Under the pieces are notes generated by a model. The model was given only the letters and a program-made list of their open reading frames with translations, searched no databases and was not told the DNA's origin. Below are positions 61,909 through 64,000 of a stretch of DNA of 64,000 nucleotides, in pieces. The DNA comes from an uncultured delta proteobacterium (GTDB taxonomy: Bacteria > Desulfobacterota > Desulfovibrionia > Desulfovibrionales > Desulfovibrionaceae). The position numbers and the translations under genes are program-made. Location of the stretch: positions 1 through 64,000 of the forward strand of contig CAILNX010000052.1 in the NCBI GenBank assembly GCA_903835685.1. Direction: 5' to 3'. Every line of letters starts with the position of its first letter. The stretch's first letter is position 1.

Positions 61909-63358
61909 GACCTTCCTCCTCCTCCTCGGCCGAAGGGGCTGGCTGGCCGTCGACCTTGGGCAAAAGCACGCTGAAGGTCGCGCCCTGGCCCGGCGCGCTT
62001 TCCACCTCGATGCGCCCGCCGTGCCGCTTGACGATGGAATAGGCCACGGCCAGGCCCAGACCCGTGCCCTTGCCCACTTCCTTGGTGGTGAAAAACGGCT
62101 CGAAGATGTGCGGCAGGTTCTCAGGATCGATGCCCTTGCCCGTGTCCCGCACCAGGAGCCGGACGAATCGGCCTGCCTCGCGCCCCATGACCTCGATGAC
62201 TCCTCCGGCCGGGGTGACCTGGGCGGCGTTGAGCAGGAGGTTCAGGAACACCTGCTGGAGATGGCGCAAATCCCCGGCCACCTTGCCCAGGCCCGGGGGC
62301 ACGTCCACGTTCAAGGTCACTCCCGCCACCAGCATCTGGTTCTTGAGCAGGGCCAGGGAGCTTTTGACCACGGCCTCCGGGTCCAAGGGGCTGAACTTGG
62401 CCTTCTCCATGCGGGAGAAGTCCAGGAGGTTGCGCACGATGTCCCCGGCCCGTTCGGCCTGGGCCATGATGTCCCGGGCCGCATCCAGTCCGTCCTCGTC
62501 CATGAGTTCGGCCTGGGTCTCCAGCATGCTTTCGGCTGAGATCAGGATGTTGTTGATGGGATTGTTGATCTCATGGGCCACTCCGGCGGCCAGGGTGCCG
62601 AGTGCGGCCATCTTGCGGGCCTGGAGCAGGTCGTCCTGGTTGGCCCGGAGCTCCTGGGCCATGCGGTTCAAGGCCTCCAGGAGTCCGCTGACCTCCACGA
62701 TGTGCCCGCCTCCGGAGTCCACGGGCCGGAAATCGCCCTTGGCCACCTGGGCCGTGATCCGGCCGATCATGCCCAGGGGCTTGAGCAGGCTTCGGGCGAT
62801 GATCTTGATGAGAATGGCCATGAGCACCAGAAAGACGCCCAAATAGGCGAAGGGCAGGAGCGAGACCTTGAAGATGCTCTTGTGGATGCGGTCCCGTTTG
62901 GTGCGGATAAGCTCCTCGGACATATCCACCAGGCGCTTGCCCATGGCCCGCAGGCCCTCCTCCTTGAGTTCGCCCCCGCCCTCGATGGACAAAAAGCCCT
63001 GGCGGTAGGCGGTCAGCACGGTCTGAAAAGAGGAATACCCCACGGACCCGGCCACCTGGACCATGTCCGGGGCGAGTTCGGTCATGACCTCGGCGGCCTG
63101 GTCCAGGTGCAGCAGCCCTTCCCGCAGGCTCTCGGCCCCGCCGTAGATGAGCAGGTTCTTTTCATACCGCCGGGCCTCCAGGATGGAGTTGACCAGGTCC
63201 TCGTAGCGCTCCCCGAGCAGGAGCCGCTCGCGCACGGCGGACAGGGTCCAGACATTGAGCGCGGTCAGTCCGCAGGCCACCAGGAAGGCCACCAGAAACA
63301 GGGTGAATATCTTGCCTTTGATGGAGTTGAAAAAGACGCGGATTCTCTGGATGACCAT
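61898..63358 (-). CDS. Sensor histidine kinase
   Basis: 486 residues. TM1 (about 17-37), a helical periplasmic domain of about 130 residues, TM2 (about 168-188), HAMP, then H-box [14 protein letters not shown] (His about 262), N-box [14 protein letters not shown] and [13 protein letters not shown] 63358 is chosen because AGGGGAG precedes it and the N-terminus then begins directly with the TM lead-in. The partner is the NtrC-type regulator just downstream. Ligand unknown. Confidence 0.93.
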   Translation of the reverse strand: MVIQRIRVFFNSIKGKIFTLFLVAFLVACGLTALNVWTLSAVRERLLLGERYEDLVNSILEARRYEKNLLIYGGAESLREGLLHLDQAAEVMTELAPDMVQVAGSVGYSSFQTVLTAYRQGFLSIEGGGELKEEGLRAMGKRLVDMSEELIRTKRDRIHKSIFKVSLLPFAYLGVFLVLMAILIKIIARSLLKPLGMIGRITAQVAKGDFRPVDSGGGHIVEVSGLLEALNRMAQELRANQDDLLQARKMAALGTLAAGVAHEINNPINNILISAESMLETQAELMDEDGLDAARDIMAQAERAGDIVRNLLDFSRMEKAKFSPLDPEAVVKSSLALLKNQMLVAGVTLNVDVPPGLGKVAGDLRHLQQVFLNLLLNAAQVTPAGGVIEVMGREAGRFVRLLVRDTGKGIDPENLPHIFEPFFTTKEVGKGTGLGLAVAYSIVKRHGGRIEVESAPGQGATFSVLLPKVDGQPAPSAEEEEEGHDL

Positions 63359-63395
63359 GGTTCTCCCCTTTCCGACGCCCACCAGACCGGCCTGT

Positions 63396-63445
63396 CCATG
63401 TTTCAAATTGGTACGGTCGTCTTGGCCCAGACGCGTTTCATATTG
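63396..63445. promoter_or_regulatory. Paired TGAAAC motifs before the kinase operon
   Basis: On the minus strand CAATTTGAAACATGG (63410-63396) and CAATATGAAACGCG (63445-63432) form a direct repeat 35 bases apart, between the divergent kinase and stress-protein genes. A possible autoregulatory site. I see no proper -24/-12 element beside it. Confidence 0.35.
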
Positions 63446-63566
63446 AGACAATACCCCCAGCAGCCAATCAGGGCAAGATGCCAACACCAATGAATTATTG
63501 ATGTTCATATTTTTGCTCAGTTTGGCCCCTTCTTTGCTTTCCCGGGAGTGGCGGTATCTGAATCAC

Positions 63567-63986
63567 ATGGAACGCATCCTCGTCGGCATCGACCTCACTC
63601 ATCCCGTCTGGGAGGCCCTGGTCCGGGCCTTGTGCCTGGCCCCGCGCATCCAGGCCAGGGTGGCCGTCCTGGCCGTGTTCGCCCCGGGAACCGCGGATTC
63701 CCCGGAAGCGGGCGAGGTCCTGCGCGAGGTCCGGGAAAGGATCGGAGCCGCCAACGAGGCCGGGGCTTTTGCGGAACTTTTCGTGGCGGAGGGGCTCTAT
63801 GACCAGGAAGTGATCGAAACGGCCAGGCAACTGAAGACCACGCTGCTGGTGGCCCCGTCCTTGAGCGAGGGCCAGGGAGGGGAGCGCGAGGCCGAAATCC
63901 TGGGCAGGATACTTCAAGGCGTGGAATGTCGGGTGGAGCTGGTTTCGCCCAAGAAAAACCCAAAACGGACCAAGGACGGACTATGA
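63567..63986 (+). CDS. Universal stress protein
   Basis: 139 residues with the UspA-like start MERILVGIDLTHPVWEALVRAL and TTLLVAPSL in the second half. The ATP-binding GxxGxxxxG motif is not conserved, so this is probably the non-nucleotide type. It is divergent from the kinase operon. An upstream extension to 63498 has no ribosome site. Confidence 0.82.
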   Translation: MERILVGIDLTHPVWEALVRALCLAPRIQARVAVLAVFAPGTADSPEAGEVLREVRERIGAANEAGAFAELFVAEGLYDQEVIETARQLKTTLLVAPSLSEGQGGEREAEILGRILQGVECRVELVSPKKNPKRTKDGL

Positions 63987-64000
63987 GCATACCCATGGAA
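63983..64000 (+). CDS. First codons of a following gene
   Basis: ATG at 63983 overlaps the stress-protein stop as ATGA and is preceded by AAGGACGG; six codons (MSIPME) are in the window. Probably cotranslated with the stress-protein gene. Nothing more can be said. Confidence 0.55.

Noticed and set aside
63396-63430. Sigma54 promoter for the stress-protein gene (TGGTAC region)
   Set aside because: The spacing to the next GC is off by one and the -12 box is absent.

Overview
The window is 64 kb of GC-rich, densely packed bacterial chromosome. The gene content points to a Desulfovibrio-type sulfate reducer (Desulfovibrionales). The main evidence is a periplasmic [NiFeSe] hydrogenase with a Tat-type small subunit and a selenocysteine large subunit, paired large chemoreceptors, a CheV and several two-component or GGDEF/HDOD signalling genes, and a ferredoxin:thioredoxin-reductase-like enzyme next to a glutaredoxin. 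The species assignment is inference from gene families only.

Layout. 1-140: start of an IS1595-type transposase leaving the window. 266-5382: lipoprotein, lysA, rsmE, rarA, then a CMD-family protein and an ArsS-like radical SAM protein. 5543-9552: two paralogous chemoreceptors with the same sensor but different signalling tips. 9570-12301: PRTase, aquaporin, exported alpha/beta hydrolase. 12308-19588, minus strand: tsaD/fbp, a lipoprotein, and a pcm-mrp-pgsA-ftsB-TPR series. 19764-23454: CBS protein, then hydrogenase protease, hysA and hysB on the minus strand. In hysA the UGA at 20888-20890 is read as selenocysteine; a plain ORF call truncates the gene. 23778-28217: M23 peptidase, cheV, a small protein, ugd. 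28344-36121, plus strand: pdxJ, acpS, an AT-rich orphan, nnrDE, CBS protein, tsaE, aspartate kinase, citramalate synthase, ABM protein. 36248-42182, minus strand: isochorismatase-fold protein, GH57, gap, fba, surE. 42288-47342, plus strand: HD/OB nuclease, tmk, DUF547, a fused membrane/GT2 glycosyltransferase, DUF202. 47346-51014: rhodanese lipoprotein, amino-acid ABC binding protein and permease, glutaredoxin, FTR catalytic subunit, cysteine hydrolase. 51118-58903, minus strand: uup, xerC, GGDEF, HDOD, a small protein, dprA, cpoB. 59100-64000: membrane protein, GNAT, NtrC-type regulator and kinase, universal stress protein, and the first codons of another gene.

Functional themes. Fbp, fba and gap give central (gluconeo)genic carbon metabolism, and the fba-gap-GH57 run suggests a link to glycan storage. 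Ask, lysA and cimA serve amino-acid synthesis. TsaD and TsaE serve the t6A tRNA modification. ArsS/CMD at 4-5 kb and the DUF547/GT2 pair at 44-47 kb look like two separated parts of an arsenosugar-like pathway. Three promoter-like sequences of the form TTGACA-N17-TTACA(A/G) lie before both chemoreceptors and before hysB. No tRNA, rRNA or CRISPR array was seen.
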